This document shows positions 18,388 to 29,568 of a stretch of DNA of 62,302 bases, piece after piece. Each line of letters begins with the position of its first letter. Position 1 is the first letter of the stretch. Location of the stretch: NCBI GenBank assembly GCA_001940725.1, contig MDVR01000143.1:1-62302 (forward strand). The letters are read 5' to 3'. Under the pieces are notes generated by a model. That model made no database searches. It saw only the letters and a program-made list of their open reading frames with translations, and was not told the origin of the DNA. The translations under genes and the position numbers were made by a program. This DNA is from Candidatus Heimdallarchaeota archaeon LC_2 (GTDB lineage Archaea; Asgardarchaeota; Heimdallarchaeia; Heimdallarchaeales; Kariarchaeaceae).

Positions 18388-19086
18388 CTACATGCCCCGA
18401 GTTCCACCTTCTGCGGGAAATTTATGTTTCTTTAAAATAATGTTCCAAGTTTCCGCTTTCAAGAGTGCTCCACCATCTACCACCTCAAATTTTATTCTAG
18501 TTTGAGTACTAAGTTTTTGGTTTTTTAACTCATCCAAAACCAAATCTGAAAGTTCAAAATTTTTAATCTCAACACCTGATACAAATTTTGAAAGCAATGA
18601 TAATATCATTCGAATCTTCTTTAAATTACTCTTTATTGAACCTATGAAGATTATCACATTCATTACACTTTGTTCAGAAAAATCTCGTATATTAGATACA
18701 TCTAATATGAGGAACCATGTTTTATGTTGTTTAGAGACAATATACTCAATATCACGATGTTTCAAATTTACTTTCTCTTCTCCATATAGTTCGTATACTT
18801 GCAATTTACATATTTCCTTTTCATAAGTATATTCCTTACTTGATAACTTTGTAAATTTAGATTGTAATTTCAATTCAGAATAACCATTTTTAATGTAATT
18901 TCTTCCAAATGGAGCTACTGTTTTTTCATCTTTGGACAATTTTATTTTTTCAGTAGCAACCTTTTTCAAATATGATTCTTCAATTTTTGTTGATATTGCA
19001 TAAGGTACCAATGTAAAATGATGAGTTTCTAGCTCTTCAATACTTCTCTGTGTTTCTAGAGTTTTAGTTGATTTCTTTTTACTCAA
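18388..19086 (-). CDS. Hypothetical protein, 232 residues
   Basis: I do not recognise it. The N-terminus is basic and Ser/Thr-rich (MSKKKSTKTLETQRSIEELE). The centre alternates charged strands and includes KTWFLILDVSNIRDFSEQSV. The end is KKHKFPAEGGTRGM. There is no TM segment and no enzyme motif. Low GC and position between a surface protein and a broken gene suggest accessory DNA. Confidence that it is a real gene is moderate, based on length and absence of a competing frame. Confidence 0.55.
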   Translation of the reverse strand: MSKKKSTKTLETQRSIEELETHHFTLVPYAISTKIEESYLKKVATEKIKLSKDEKTVAPFGRNYIKNGYSELKLQSKFTKLSSKEYTYEKEICKLQVYELYGEEKVNLKHRDIEYIVSKQHKTWFLILDVSNIRDFSEQSVMNVIIFIGSIKSNLKKIRMILSLLSKFVSGVEIKNFELSDLVLDELKNQKLSTQTRIKFEVVDGGALLKAETWNIILKKHKFPAEGGTRGM

Positions 19087-19464
19087 TTAATCTTCCCGCC
19101 TCATTTTAGGTATATTTCCTTTTAAAGTATAAAATATAAATCATCTGTAACTTAATACAATAATCCGCGCCACTCACATTAAAATACTAAATTGTTATAT
19201 TGAATATGACTAAGAGAAAGTGTAATTCTAGTAAGAATAAAGGAAATAAGAACCTAGAAAATCTAACTAGAATTGTAAAAGACAACTTCGATCCACTAGC
19301 AGCTACATTAAGCATCAATTTTTTTGGGCCAAGAGCAGGTTTACCTTGTGATAAATATCTAATAAATTATTACAGCTTATAATCGATTTCGTCAGATGTA
19401 AGATTCACTTATCATAATACTAATCTATTTTTAACCACTTCCTATAAAATGTAAACAAACTATC
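19087..19464. other. Interval with one weak small ORF
   Basis: This stretch holds a plus-strand ORF from ATG 19206 (or TTG 19200) to 19382 encoding MTKRKCNSSKNKGNKNLENL and about 38 further residues. A TATA-like AAATACTAAATT lies upstream. The predicted protein has no recognisable pattern, so I do not call it a gene. Nothing else is visible. Confidence 0.35.
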
Positions 19465-19894
19465 TCAAGTTATAAAATCATAATTGTTCTCCAAGTTTTT
19501 AGAATAGCCAGAGCAAACTATTATATTAGAATGGATACCAAATCGGTATTCATATGGTTCCGTCAGTAAATGTTGTATTTTATTAATATCATCTTTTTTT
19601 CCATTTTTATTTCTGGTAAATTCTTGAGTTTTCACATTCCTCGCAATTATTGACTGTGGAAATACCATGTAGCTTTTTTACATGCTTTTCTTCTCGATTA
19701 TATTCAGTATCAACTGAAATATTCTTGAATCGATCATCTTTTTCAATTTTTTCTTGTAGATAGTGAGCTAATTTATGAGTTATTGACCTCTCAGATGCAT
19801 CTATTTGAAGTAGATAATAATCATTTTTTACTAATTTCTTCAAGCTGTAATTTACAAGATTTTTTATTTCATCTTTTGTAATTTTCTCATTCAA
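19465..19894 (-). pseudogene. Frameshifted nuclease-like ORF
   Basis: Two overlapping frames look like one broken gene. The first (start 19894) ends with FKNISVDTEYNREEKHVKKL. The second, one frame over, continues MVFPQSIIARNVKTQEFTRN ... HLLTEPYEYRFGIHSNIIV. The join lies at a run of A residues (minus strand) near 19672-19677. The VDxEYNR, then (P)xxII, then YxYxFGI order recalls a PD-(D/E)XK-like nuclease family of defence islands, but the expected acidic and Lys residues are not conserved (PQS, EFTRNK). It is therefore probably dead. Family identity is tentative. Confidence 0.5.
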
Positions 19895-19996
19895 TATTCT
19901 TTACCTCTTTCTTAGTTTGGTAATAAAAAATCGAAGTATCTAAATTAGTTTTTAGTAATTAACTACTTTATATCTAAAAATGATAAGAACTGGTTA

Positions 19997-20329
19997 ATGA
20001 TTGAATCTAAAGAGTACTTTAACTATCCAATATCAAATGAAGAAAAAAAATTAGTTGAAAAAATTATTAAAGAAATCAACTTAGAAAGTGATTATCAATT
20101 TACATTTAATGATGGTCTGTTAATATTAATGATCAAAAATAATATTCTGAAAAAATTAAAGCAAAAACATAATGAAAATCACCCCATTATTCATCTAAAG
20201 CAAATAATACATGAGATAATTGAAGATGAGTTGGAGGAACTTGTCAATCAAATTAAATCATTTAATTCGAGAAAAGAGGACTTGATAAAATTCATTAATT
20301 ATCTAATAATGATTAAGAATAACGAATAA
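19997..20329 (+). CDS. Small helical hypothetical protein
   Basis: A 110-residue, strongly charged and helical protein with no TM segment. It starts MIESKEYFNYPISNEEKKLV and ends with a long amphipathic helix (LEELVNQIKSFNSRKEDLIK). No family is recognised. It is convergent with hsdR, the two stop codons being about 5 bp apart. It could be an antitoxin- or inhibitor-like accessory to the restriction operon, but only position suggests this. Confidence 0.5.
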   Translation: MIESKEYFNYPISNEEKKLVEKIIKEINLESDYQFTFNDGLLILMIKNNILKKLKQKHNENHPIIHLKQIIHEIIEDELEELVNQIKSFNSRKEDLIKFINYLIMIKNNE

Positions 20330-20335
20330 TTCAAA

Positions 20336-23300
20336 CTAAAGTAATTTAATTAGTAAACCATTCTTTCCCAATAATATTTCTTTCAACTCTTCAAAATGGG
20401 AATTATCAAGTACTAATTTTTCTTTTTTATTTCTAGGGTGTGCAACAAAATTACGTAAATCTATCACACTCAATTGGCTATCAATAAGCATTTTCTCAGA
20501 AAATCTTTTTGTAGCTCTGATAGCTTGTTCGACAATATCAAGTTCTTCAAAAGTATCAAATAGTGAATCATAGAAGGCTTTGTATAATTGAAAATATTGT
20601 AACTTATTTTTGCTAACAAATGAACTAAGAGAAGAAAGAACGTTTGTATACATTCCTAAAGTCAATGGCTTATTCTGATATACAAATTTCCAAAGTGTAG
20701 AATATGCTGTTTGATGATAATTTTTCTCAGTCCTCAAATCTTCTGGAAATTCTGGGAATACTCTTCCTTCTATTGATGACTTAAGTGGATTGTAGATATG
20801 AATACCAACTTCCCTCTCAATAGCTCTGCACATAACCATAATCGCTACAGAAACATCAATTTCACGATCAATTAGAGATTGGGATAATACAAGCTCCTCT
20901 CTTGATTTTTCTGAAATTTTAGTCCAATTATGCTCAACCACATAATCGGATAGATTTCTCTCAATACTATCATTATCAACCTCAGAAGTATCCAATTTCT
21001 CTAGATCTCCAGATACTTTTTCAATAATTTGAACTGTTAGTTCCTCGATTTTAGTCTGATTTTCAACCTTCAGAGCCTCAAGTAAATCTGTCTTAACTTC
21101 GTTTTGAATATTTACAAGACTAGTTTGGATACCTGCCATTTTGGTAAGAATTTGATCTTGTGTTTCTTTAATCTCACTTAGACCATCATCAATATCGTCT
21201 TTTAATTTAGAGTATACTGAATTTGAAATATGTTCTACCAATAATTTTTGGATCTTTTCATTTTGCATTATTGTGTTGATAAGGGTGTTATTCTCATCCA
21301 TTCTCTCAACAAGTAGATCAGATAGATCATCCTCAAGTCCCAGAACAAAATTCTCTCGAGAATTTACTTTTGCACTTTGTTTTATTCTCTCACTACTGAG
21401 AATATCAACCTCGAGTTGCTTTAAGAATAATCCATCAGCTTCAGTGAACTCAGTACCAAGTATATCATTTATTTCTTCGATCAGTTCTGAGAGTTTTATC
21501 ATTTCTTCTTCCCGAGTAATGGCGATTGTTGTCGTCGTGATTTGAGAGAAACCTTCACCAGTACTATCTAATCCAATTTCACCTTCATGTGTTTTATCAA
21601 TTCGAAAATGACTGAGAGCGACTTCACCCTCAAGTTCAGGAATTACGAATGTCTCTCCACTCGGTAATTTTTTAAGTAAGAACCTTCCAAACACAGATAA
21701 TTTTTCTAAATCAATTGAGTCAAATGGTACAATTTGTGAGAGATAACCATAAAATTGGATATATCTCCTCATAAGAATCTTAAATTCATCTTGATCATCT
21801 TCATCCTTTGCTTCATATCGTCCTACAACTGGATCAAGTATTGCATTTAATGTTGCTTGATCTGAAGGTTTTTGTTTTTCAGGAGGAGTATAGAATACAT
21901 CTGCAAATTCATCCACCTCTGATTGTGTATAAATAAGAAATCCATTGAGTTTAGTCTTCAAGCTAAATAGTATATTCGGATCTGTTGCACCCTCAAGAAA
22001 TGTTTTCTCATAAAATGGTTCAAAAGCTTTTTTAATGGAATCAGTAGAGTTAATGAAATCAAGAACAAATGTATCATCCTTGAGTTTGTGTCTACGATTG
22101 AGCCTAGATAATGTCTGAACTGCTTGAACACCTCTTAATTTTTTATCTACATACATCGTATGTAGAAGCGGTTGATCAAAACCAGTTTGATATTTATTAG
22201 CAACAATCAATATGCAGAATTCATCCGATGCAAATTTTTTAGGCAATTCTGAATCTTTGAATTTATTTATACTTGCTTCAGTATATTCTTTATCAGGAGT
22301 TGCAGATTCTGTATCCGTAAGCGTACCTGAAAATGCGATTAACGTCTTTATATCTTTGTACGCATTATCTTTAATGTATTTATCAAACACAATTTTATAA
22401 CGAAGTGCATGTAGTCTAGAGGAAGTAACAAGCATTGCTTTTGCTTTACCACCAATTTTTTTGTGAGTTACCTCTCTGAAATGTTCTATCATTATCTCTG
22501 TTTTCTGCTCCAATCCATGAGGATGAAGAATTAAAAATCGACTAATAGCGCGTGATGCTTTTCTTTTTTCATATTCTGGATCTTCAATTATCTGTTTTTG
22601 AATTTTCAAAAATACTTCATAGGTTGTATAATTTTTGAGAACATCCAAAATAAAACCTTCCTCAATTGCTTGTTTCATTGAGTATAGATGAAATGGGTGG
22701 TATTTTCCTGCTTTATCCTTTAATCCGAATTTTTCAAGGGTTTGCCTCTTAGGAGTTGCAGTGAAGGCAAAGAAAGACATGTTTTCCGATTTTTTCCTTC
22801 CTTTCATGAATTTCAACATATGTTCTGTTGAATCAGATAATTCTTCATCCTCCTCATCTTCCTTTTCAATGGCTTCATCAAGATTTGAATAGTTTAAGAC
22901 GTATTTCATTTTATCAGATGATCTTCCTGATTGAGAGCTATGAGCCTCGTCAACAACAACTGCGTATTTTCTATTTAGCTGTTTTAGTGATTCTGATTCA
23001 TGAATTAATTCCAAAACCCTTGGGAATGTCTGAATGGTTGTTATAATTATTTTTACTCCTTTGTAAAGGGCATCTTCTAATTGAGTACTTTTAGATCCTT
23101 TTCTATTGTCAATATGTTCCACCATTCCTGGCACATGATCAAAAGAGTAAATTATTTTTTGTATCTGATTATCGAGTACTTTTCTATCTGTAACAACAAT
23201 CACACTATCAAAAATCAATTTATCACTGGTGTCATGTAGATTGCTCAATTGATGAGTTAACCAAGAAATTGAATTACTTTTACCACTACCTGCTGAATGC

Positions 23301-24629
23301 TGAATAAGATATTCTCCTCCAGCACCTCGTTGATGGACATCTTGGGTCAATTTTCTAACTGCATTCAGTTGGTGATATCTTGGAAATATCAATATTCGAT
23401 TTGTCTTTTTCTTTCCATCAACTTCTACTTTTTCCTCAAAAAGATGAATAAACTTACCTAGAATTTCAAGTAAACTATCTCTCTGTAATACCTCTTTCCA
23501 AAGATAATCTGTTTTGTATCCATCAGGATTATTTGGATTTCCTGCACCCATCCCAGTTCCTTTGTTAAATGGAAGAAAATAGCTATCTGACCATTTCAAT
23601 TCAGTAGCCATATAAACTTCATCGGGCACTATCAAAAATCAATTTATCACTGGTGTCATGTAGATTGCTCAATTGATGAGTTAACCAAGAAATTGAATTA
23701 CTTTTACCACTACCTGCTGAATGCTGAATAAGATATTCTCCTCCAGCACCTCGTTGATGGACATCTTGGGTCAATTTTCTAACTGCATTCAGTTGGTGAT
23801 ATCTTGGAAATATCAATATTCGATTTGTCTTTTTCTTTCCATCAACTTCTACTTTTTCCTCAAAAAGATGAATAAACTTACCTAGAATTTCAAGTAAACT
23901 ATCTCTCTGTAATACCTCTTTCCAAAGATAATCTGTTTTGTATCCATCAGGATTATTTGGATTTCCTGCACCCATCCCAGTTCCTTTGTTAAATGGAAGA
24001 AAATAGCTATCTGACCATTTCAATTCAGTAGCCATATAAACTTCATCGGGACCAACAGCAAAATGTATTAATGACCGAGTATTAAACTTGAATAATGTTA
24101 ATTTTGGATCTCTGGTTTCCTTATATTGCTTAATTGCGTGATTGACATTTTGGGAGGTAAATTTATTTTTTAATTCAATTGTAACAACAGGGATACCATT
24201 TACACTTATGACCATATCAAGAGATTTTTCGCTCTTTGGATCAAATTTTACTTGTCGTGTTATTGTTAAAATATTTTGCTGGTAGAGAACTAATGTATCA
24301 TCATTCAGATTGTTTGCTGGTTTGAAATGTACTAGAAGAAGAGTAATATCAATTAATGTTATTCCTTTTCTAAGGGTTTCAATCATACCTTTTTCATTAA
24401 TTTCAATATTAAACCTTTTTAATATTTCTTCTTTGAAGTTCTCTTTGTAATGATTTTTAATTTTGTCTAAATTTTTCTTCTGTGTTGATTCTAAGAATTT
24501 GAAAAATATAGATGGATCAAGTGCTTCCTTTCTATCAAAATCCTTTGTATCTCTCTTTAAGTAACCGTTTTCTAATAAATGGTATTCTATCGCATCTTCA
24601 AATGCAATTTCTTTGTGGCTAACTGTCAT
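20336..24629 (-). pseudogene. hsdR: Type I restriction endonuclease subunit R, split by tandem duplication
   Basis: HsdR is the translocase and nuclease of a type I system. The 5' ORF (23627-24629) has the N-terminal nuclease fold: SLDMVISVNGIPVVTIELKN carries the D..ExK site. The motor shows Walker A HSAGSGKSNS, a DEAH box VVDEAHSSQ, FFAFTATPK and later helicase motifs (LIVANKYQTGFDQP, QTLSRLNRR). The C-terminal part has a coiled coil and an RNFVAHPRN segment that recalls HEPN domains. A perfect 424-bp tandem duplication shifts the frame (424 is not a multiple of 3), so the frame stops after KLIFDSAR. Loss of one copy would restore about 1289 codons. As it stands, the downstream ORF of 1099 codons lacks the nuclease domain. 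Confidence 0.88.
23203..24050 (-). repeat. Perfect 424-bp tandem duplication inside hsdR
   Basis: Copy 1 spans 23203-23626 and copy 2 spans 23627-24050, with no spacer. Comparison of the lines shows no mismatch. Each copy starts CACTATCAAAAATCAATTT and ends ACTTCATCGGG on the plus strand. The junction sequence GGG-CACTATC exists only because of the duplication. The unit covers the segment from PDEVYMATELKW to the post-Walker A region of the protein. Confidence 0.95.
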
Positions 24630-25929
24630 AATCCCTCACATCAATTTTACCTGTTACAGCATTAGTAATCAGGGCTTGTTTATATTCTTTGAGTAACTCA
24701 ATTTGTTTACTTATTTTTCCTTTTAGTAATTCAATAATACTTACTTTTGCACTAATATATTTAACGATTTGTTTTTGTTCTTCAATAGGTGGAATAGATA
24801 ATAGAACACTTCCAGTACCTCTTATTGAGATCATATATCTTGTTATCCCATATGCAACAGAGCTGTATTGCTGTTTAACTAAATTTGATTGTATCGATCT
24901 AAACAAAAATTCACCAATTATTTTGTGCTCATTTGATCGCAATAGAGTAAGATGATACCCACAAATTACATCCAAATCTTGTGGTACATAGGCAGGCACA
25001 GCAATATCATCTGGTGTTTCAGAATCTTTTGTAATAATTACATCTCCTTTTTGGAGTTTAAATTTCTGGATTTCATTAATTGATGCTGTTGCTTTCATAA
25101 AATCTAGATTTTCGAGTATTTCCTCATTATAATACACATCTATGTAATTGCATAGCTCTACAGGAAATTCATCATCCTTAGATTTTTTATCTACTCCACT
25201 TGGCATTATTGAAGCAATTCTTTTGAGAGGTAATAGCTGCCAATGCTCTGGTATCTCTCCCAACCACTCAATTCCTGAATCCTTCATCGGAACATCTGGA
25301 TCAAGCCCTTTTGTTACTGTATGCGTGATGATTGCCTGTCGTTTCTCTTCAAGGAGAGAGATGATTTGTTGTTTTTTTGAGATGATTTGGTCAAGTTTAA
25401 ATTGAACTTTGTCAACAAATTTTACAATAATTTCTTGATCTTTAACTGAAGGAAGTGCAATTGGAAAATCCGCAAGCATTCTTCTTCGAAGTGAATCTAC
25501 CGTTGATTTTGCATTAGAACTTAGTACCTCACTTGCTAAATTGACTTTCAAATAGTAATAAATAAATTTACCAACACTATGGACAAAATTTTTAAAAATA
25601 TATACTCTTTGATGAGCAGAAAATTTTCCATTATAGAAATGGAAAACTTTCCCAACACCTACACCATCGCCAGCAGTCATAACTGCCTCTGTGTTATGTG
25701 TATATGAATTAATCTTTTCAATAATTTGTGATCTAACGAATAGCGGATATTTACCATCTTTTTCCCTATCTTGTGTATCTTTAGTACCTGTTTCAATAGT
25801 GCACAAATATCTTAATCTAATAACTTTCCACGATTTAGGGATTTTGCCAATCCACTTGTATTTTGATACTTTTTTTAGATCTGGAATTATTTTGAAATTG
25901 AATACTTCTTCCATTATGTTAAGACTCAT
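24619..25929 (-). CDS. hsdS: Type I restriction-modification specificity subunit S
   Basis: HsdS recognises the bipartite DNA target for both methylation and cleavage. The 436-residue protein has two target recognition domains. Each begins with an IPKSW / IPEHWQLLPLKRI motif and is followed by a helical conserved region. The central one reads DQEIIVKFVDKVQFKLDQII then LEEKRQAIITHTVTKGLDP, and the distal one ends LLKEYKQALITNAVTGKIDV. The gene overlaps hsdM by 4 bp (ATGA) and hsdR by 11 bp, so the three genes form one operon. It seems intact. Its target sequence cannot be predicted here. Confidence 0.95.
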   Translation of the reverse strand: MSLNIMEEVFNFKIIPDLKKVSKYKWIGKIPKSWKVIRLRYLCTIETGTKDTQDREKDGKYPLFVRSQIIEKINSYTHNTEAVMTAGDGVGVGKVFHFYNGKFSAHQRVYIFKNFVHSVGKFIYYYLKVNLASEVLSSNAKSTVDSLRRRMLADFPIALPSVKDQEIIVKFVDKVQFKLDQIISKKQQIISLLEEKRQAIITHTVTKGLDPDVPMKDSGIEWLGEIPEHWQLLPLKRIASIMPSGVDKKSKDDEFPVELCNYIDVYYNEEILENLDFMKATASINEIQKFKLQKGDVIITKDSETPDDIAVPAYVPQDLDVICGYHLTLLRSNEHKIIGEFLFRSIQSNLVKQQYSSVAYGITRYMISIRGTGSVLLSIPPIEEQKQIVKYISAKVSIIELLKGKISKQIELLKEYKQALITNAVTGKIDVRDYDS

Positions 25930-27977
25930 ATTTCTAATAATCTCCTTATCTCATTTTCTAAATTTGATATTTCATCATCAATTAATCTGATCGATCTTAA
26001 GGGTTGAAATTCATAAAAATATTTTGTAAAGGGAATAATATAACCTACTTTTGGCTGATATTTTTTTTCTTCAGATAACCAAGCTTTTGGAACATGGGGT
26101 AAAACTTCTCCTTCAAAATACTCTTGTATATCAATTTTTAATGGTACTATTTCTTTTTCTCTAAGATCTGAGTTAGGTTCAATTTTATTCCCTTTCATAA
26201 TTATTGGAGCTTCTTCATCATGATCACTCAATAATTTCACAATACCTTTTACAAAACTCCCATTTATAGAGACCCCATCGGCATCTAATTGCATTTTAAC
26301 CAAGTTTATCATTTCTGTTTCTTTATACAGAATATTTGAAACGGATAAATTACTTAATGATTTCAGAATATTTTCTTGTTCTTTCTTTCCTTCCTCAATC
26401 TCAGCAGCCTTTTTAGTCTCATCTTTCTTCTTAGACGTTGCCAATTCTTTATAATTCTTTAATCCCCAAAGTCTGTGTAGTCTCTCCTCAGTAACTTGCC
26501 AATTTAATTGAAGTGGTCTTTCAACATTCACCTCACGATATCCAAAATCCTTATAATCAAAGATTTTGGAAAATTCTCCCTGTTTGAATTTACCATAGAT
26601 TTTCGTTAAATCCTTAATCTGATGGTCTGAAATTTTATTTCTCTTACTTCCAAGGCTTTTTTTCATTTTAACAAAGAATTTTATTCCATTAATTAATTGA
26701 ATTTTACTCTTCCTTTGGTTGTTTTTACGATTTGATAGTATCCAAATATAGGTAAATATGCCTGTATTGTAGAATAATTGATCAGGTAATGCTACTATTG
26801 CTTCTAACCAATCATTCTCTATAATCCACCGTCTAATCTCACTTTCTCCAGAACCTGCACCACCTGTGAAAAGAGGAGAACCATTTAAGACAATTGCTAA
26901 TCTTGAACCCTCATCTTTCATTTTTGAAATCATTTGCTGGAGAAATAAAAGTGAACCATCATTAACTCGAGGAATCCCAACTGAAAAACGACCCGTTTCA
27001 CTCTTTGCCTCATCTTTTATTTCTTTTTGTATACCCTTCCAATCCACGCCAAATGGAGGGTTGCTTAACATATAATCAAATTTATCATCTTCATGTTGAT
27101 CGTCCGTGAAACTATTTCCAAGTTTAATATTTTCTGCATTTTGTCCTTTGATTAGCATATCTGATTTACATATAGCAAATGCCTCATCATTGAGTTCTTG
27201 TCCATAAACATGAAGTGCCATATCTGGATTTAACTCATTGAGATATGTATCAGCGACGCTCAACATCCCTCCAGTTCCACATGCAGGATCATACAGCGTT
27301 TTAATCAATCCTTTCTTATTCAATCCTGATTCATCTTCAATAAATAAAAGATTAACCATAAGCTTGATAACTTCTCTTGGCGTGAAATGTTCTCCAGCAG
27401 TTTCATTTGATTGCTCTGAGAATTTTCGGATTAGTTCCTCAAAAATATAACCCATCTGGATATTACTAACATTATCTGGATGTAAATCTACTTTTGTTTT
27501 GTTTGCAAATTCCTGATATACTTTGAATAACAAGCCCTTACCATCAAGATAATCAATCTGGTCAAAGAATTTGAATTTCATCATGATATTTCTCGCATTT
27601 TCAGAAAAATGATTTATGTAATTTTTAAGATTTGCTCCTAGTTTTTCAGAATCAGCTTTCAAACTTCCAATTGTAATATCGTTAGAATCTCTCAATGTAG
27701 ATTTAGAAAGATCATCAAAAACAAAATTACTTGTATTGTAAAATTCATTCTTTGCTATCTTCTTTAATGATCTGACACGTAATTTTTCAGCAGTGTTTTT
27801 TCCTAGTGATTTGTTCTTTTCGAGTACATCTATTTTTGTCTCTAATAATACAGTATCTAATCTTGTTAATACAGTGAAGGGTAAAATAACCTTACCATAA
27901 TCAGATTGTTTGTAAGTTCCTCGTAATAGATCTGCAATACTCCAGATGAAATTTGTAATTGAGTTGAAATTCTTCAT
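25926..27977 (-). CDS. hsdM: Type I restriction-modification methyltransferase subunit M
   Basis: A DNA adenine methyltransferase of 683 residues. The N-terminal helical domain (FIWSIADLLRGTYKQSDYGKVILPFTVLTRLD) is typical of HsdM. The SAM site is DPACGTGGMLS (near residue 230) and the catalytic motif IV is NPPFGVDW (near residue 305). The C-terminus has a coiled-coil region (KKKDETKKAAEIEEGKKEQE) for contact with HsdS. It is the first gene of the operon. With hsdR broken, M and S may still act as a methylase. Confidence 0.96.
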   Translation of the reverse strand: MKNFNSITNFIWSIADLLRGTYKQSDYGKVILPFTVLTRLDTVLLETKIDVLEKNKSLGKNTAEKLRVRSLKKIAKNEFYNTSNFVFDDLSKSTLRDSNDITIGSLKADSEKLGANLKNYINHFSENARNIMMKFKFFDQIDYLDGKGLLFKVYQEFANKTKVDLHPDNVSNIQMGYIFEELIRKFSEQSNETAGEHFTPREVIKLMVNLLFIEDESGLNKKGLIKTLYDPACGTGGMLSVADTYLNELNPDMALHVYGQELNDEAFAICKSDMLIKGQNAENIKLGNSFTDDQHEDDKFDYMLSNPPFGVDWKGIQKEIKDEAKSETGRFSVGIPRVNDGSLLFLQQMISKMKDEGSRLAIVLNGSPLFTGGAGSGESEIRRWIIENDWLEAIVALPDQLFYNTGIFTYIWILSNRKNNQRKSKIQLINGIKFFVKMKKSLGSKRNKISDHQIKDLTKIYGKFKQGEFSKIFDYKDFGYREVNVERPLQLNWQVTEERLHRLWGLKNYKELATSKKKDETKKAAEIEEGKKEQENILKSLSNLSVSNILYKETEMINLVKMQLDADGVSINGSFVKGIVKLLSDHDEEAPIIMKGNKIEPNSDLREKEIVPLKIDIQEYFEGEVLPHVPKAWLSEEKKYQPKVGYIIPFTKYFYEFQPLRSIRLIDDEISNLENEIRRLLEI

Positions 27978-28095
27978 AATAATTCCTCTCTCTTATTGGT
28001 AAGTTAATATTAAGTTTAAGTTTATTTTTGGAAGAAAGTGTAAGATTAGAAAATTAAATGGAAAGATTATAAATTTAACAACAATTATTATCAAA

Positions 28096-29565
28096 TTAAT
28101 CAAAAAACATATCTAAAGGAGTCTGAATTATCCCTTTCTTTTTACAACCTGTCACATGTTCAAAATACTTATTTTTTGAAGAAAAATCTGCATTGAGACA
28201 ATATTTGCATCTTCTGTTTTTCTCACATTTCCAGGTATGATTTTCATAGTCCTCACTGCTTATGAATTTACTTTTATCACATTTCTCACATTTTATCCGA
28301 CAACTTATTTTGTGATCGCTATATTGATCATAATTACTGAAACCTTTTTTATTGCAATTTTCGCATTCCAATTGACTAGCACAATCTTTAGTATGTGCTT
28401 TTATTTTCTTTTTTGATGTATAATATTCACTACATATTATACACCTATATTTTCCACAAAATTCAATATGATTTTGGTAAACTGAAAATAAGGTGAAATC
28501 ATTTCTTTTGCACTTTCTGCAAGATAAATCCTTACCACAAACAGCTAAGTGGTTTTCAAATTCTAACTTGGACAGAAACTTCTCTTTTTGGCAATTTGAG
28601 CAAATATAATTACTTACATCTATTTTTACATAACTTCGAAATGAAGCGAGACTAGTAAAAATTTTCCCAGTTTTAACATAATAGTATTCTGTATGGCCAT
28701 TCGCTATTCGTTCTGAGCAGATTTGTAATATTTCTAACTTTTTTGAAACATTTGATTCTTCAAGTATTCTAAGGTTTAACCCGACATTCTGCCAATATTT
28801 CTTGTATTTTTTCTTATCTTCAATAAAGTGGGTTATATTTTCAAGAATTTTTTTCTGAATTGTGATTATCTTTGATCTATCATCTTCATTATTATTATAG
28901 TTAGTTTCAATAGCATAATCACAATGAGGACAATTTGTAAACCAATTATTCTTAAACTTATGTAGTTCTCTATGTGCCCATAATATAGCTTTACAATTCT
29001 TACAATGCTTTAATAATTCAATACCATGTATTAGACATACTAATTGAAATGGATTGCGTCATCCTATACGAAAATACTTTAATTTTTGAATCTCCCAACA
29101 AGTTGGACAATATGATAGTTCTGTTTCCAAAACATAAATCATTTGACGAGATAATTCCATATCAGTATCAAAATTAGATACTAAATCGTTTAACCATACA
29201 GGGGATTTAATTTGATGCTCTGCTGGATAAAATTTCATATCTCTTCGTATCAGAGATTCTTCAAAATTAATGGGTAATTCTTTGATATCAAACATCCATA
29301 GCCAACTATAACCATATGCAATAAGATTTAATTCAATTAACTTGTATTCGTACCAGAATCTCTTCTCTGAGTTAATGATTTTGGAAGGTGTCATTTTGAA
29401 ATTATCACACAATCTCAAATACCAACTTAGAAATGTCTCATCTTTAAAAATATCAGGTAAGAATGCCTTCCAAGTATAATTTGTTTTATTTAATACATTC
29501 TCTAAATCACTATCAGACCAGATTACAGATGATGAACATATATTCTGCCAAAAATAATTGTTCAC
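28096..29565 (-). pseudogene. TniQ-like protein with six tandem C2HC zinc fingers, one in-frame TGA
   Basis: A single frame of 490 codons is open apart from a TGA at 29059-29061. I checked every codon from 28381 to 29058 and found no other stop. The N-terminal part has TniQ features: FLSWYLRLCDNF, then YCPTCWEIQKLKYFR, and after the TGA, CLIHGIELLKHCKNC. Six tandem fingers of the form C-x2-C-x12-13-H-x3-C end the protein, for example CRKCKRNDFTLFSVYQNHIE. The TGA falls where the upstream paralogue has Trp (YFRKEWRYPF against YFRIG-stop-RNPF), so TGG to TGA is the simplest change. TniQ/TnsD proteins choose transposition targets; the finger array is probably the DNA reader. Confidence 0.75.
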
Positions 29566-29568
29566 AAG

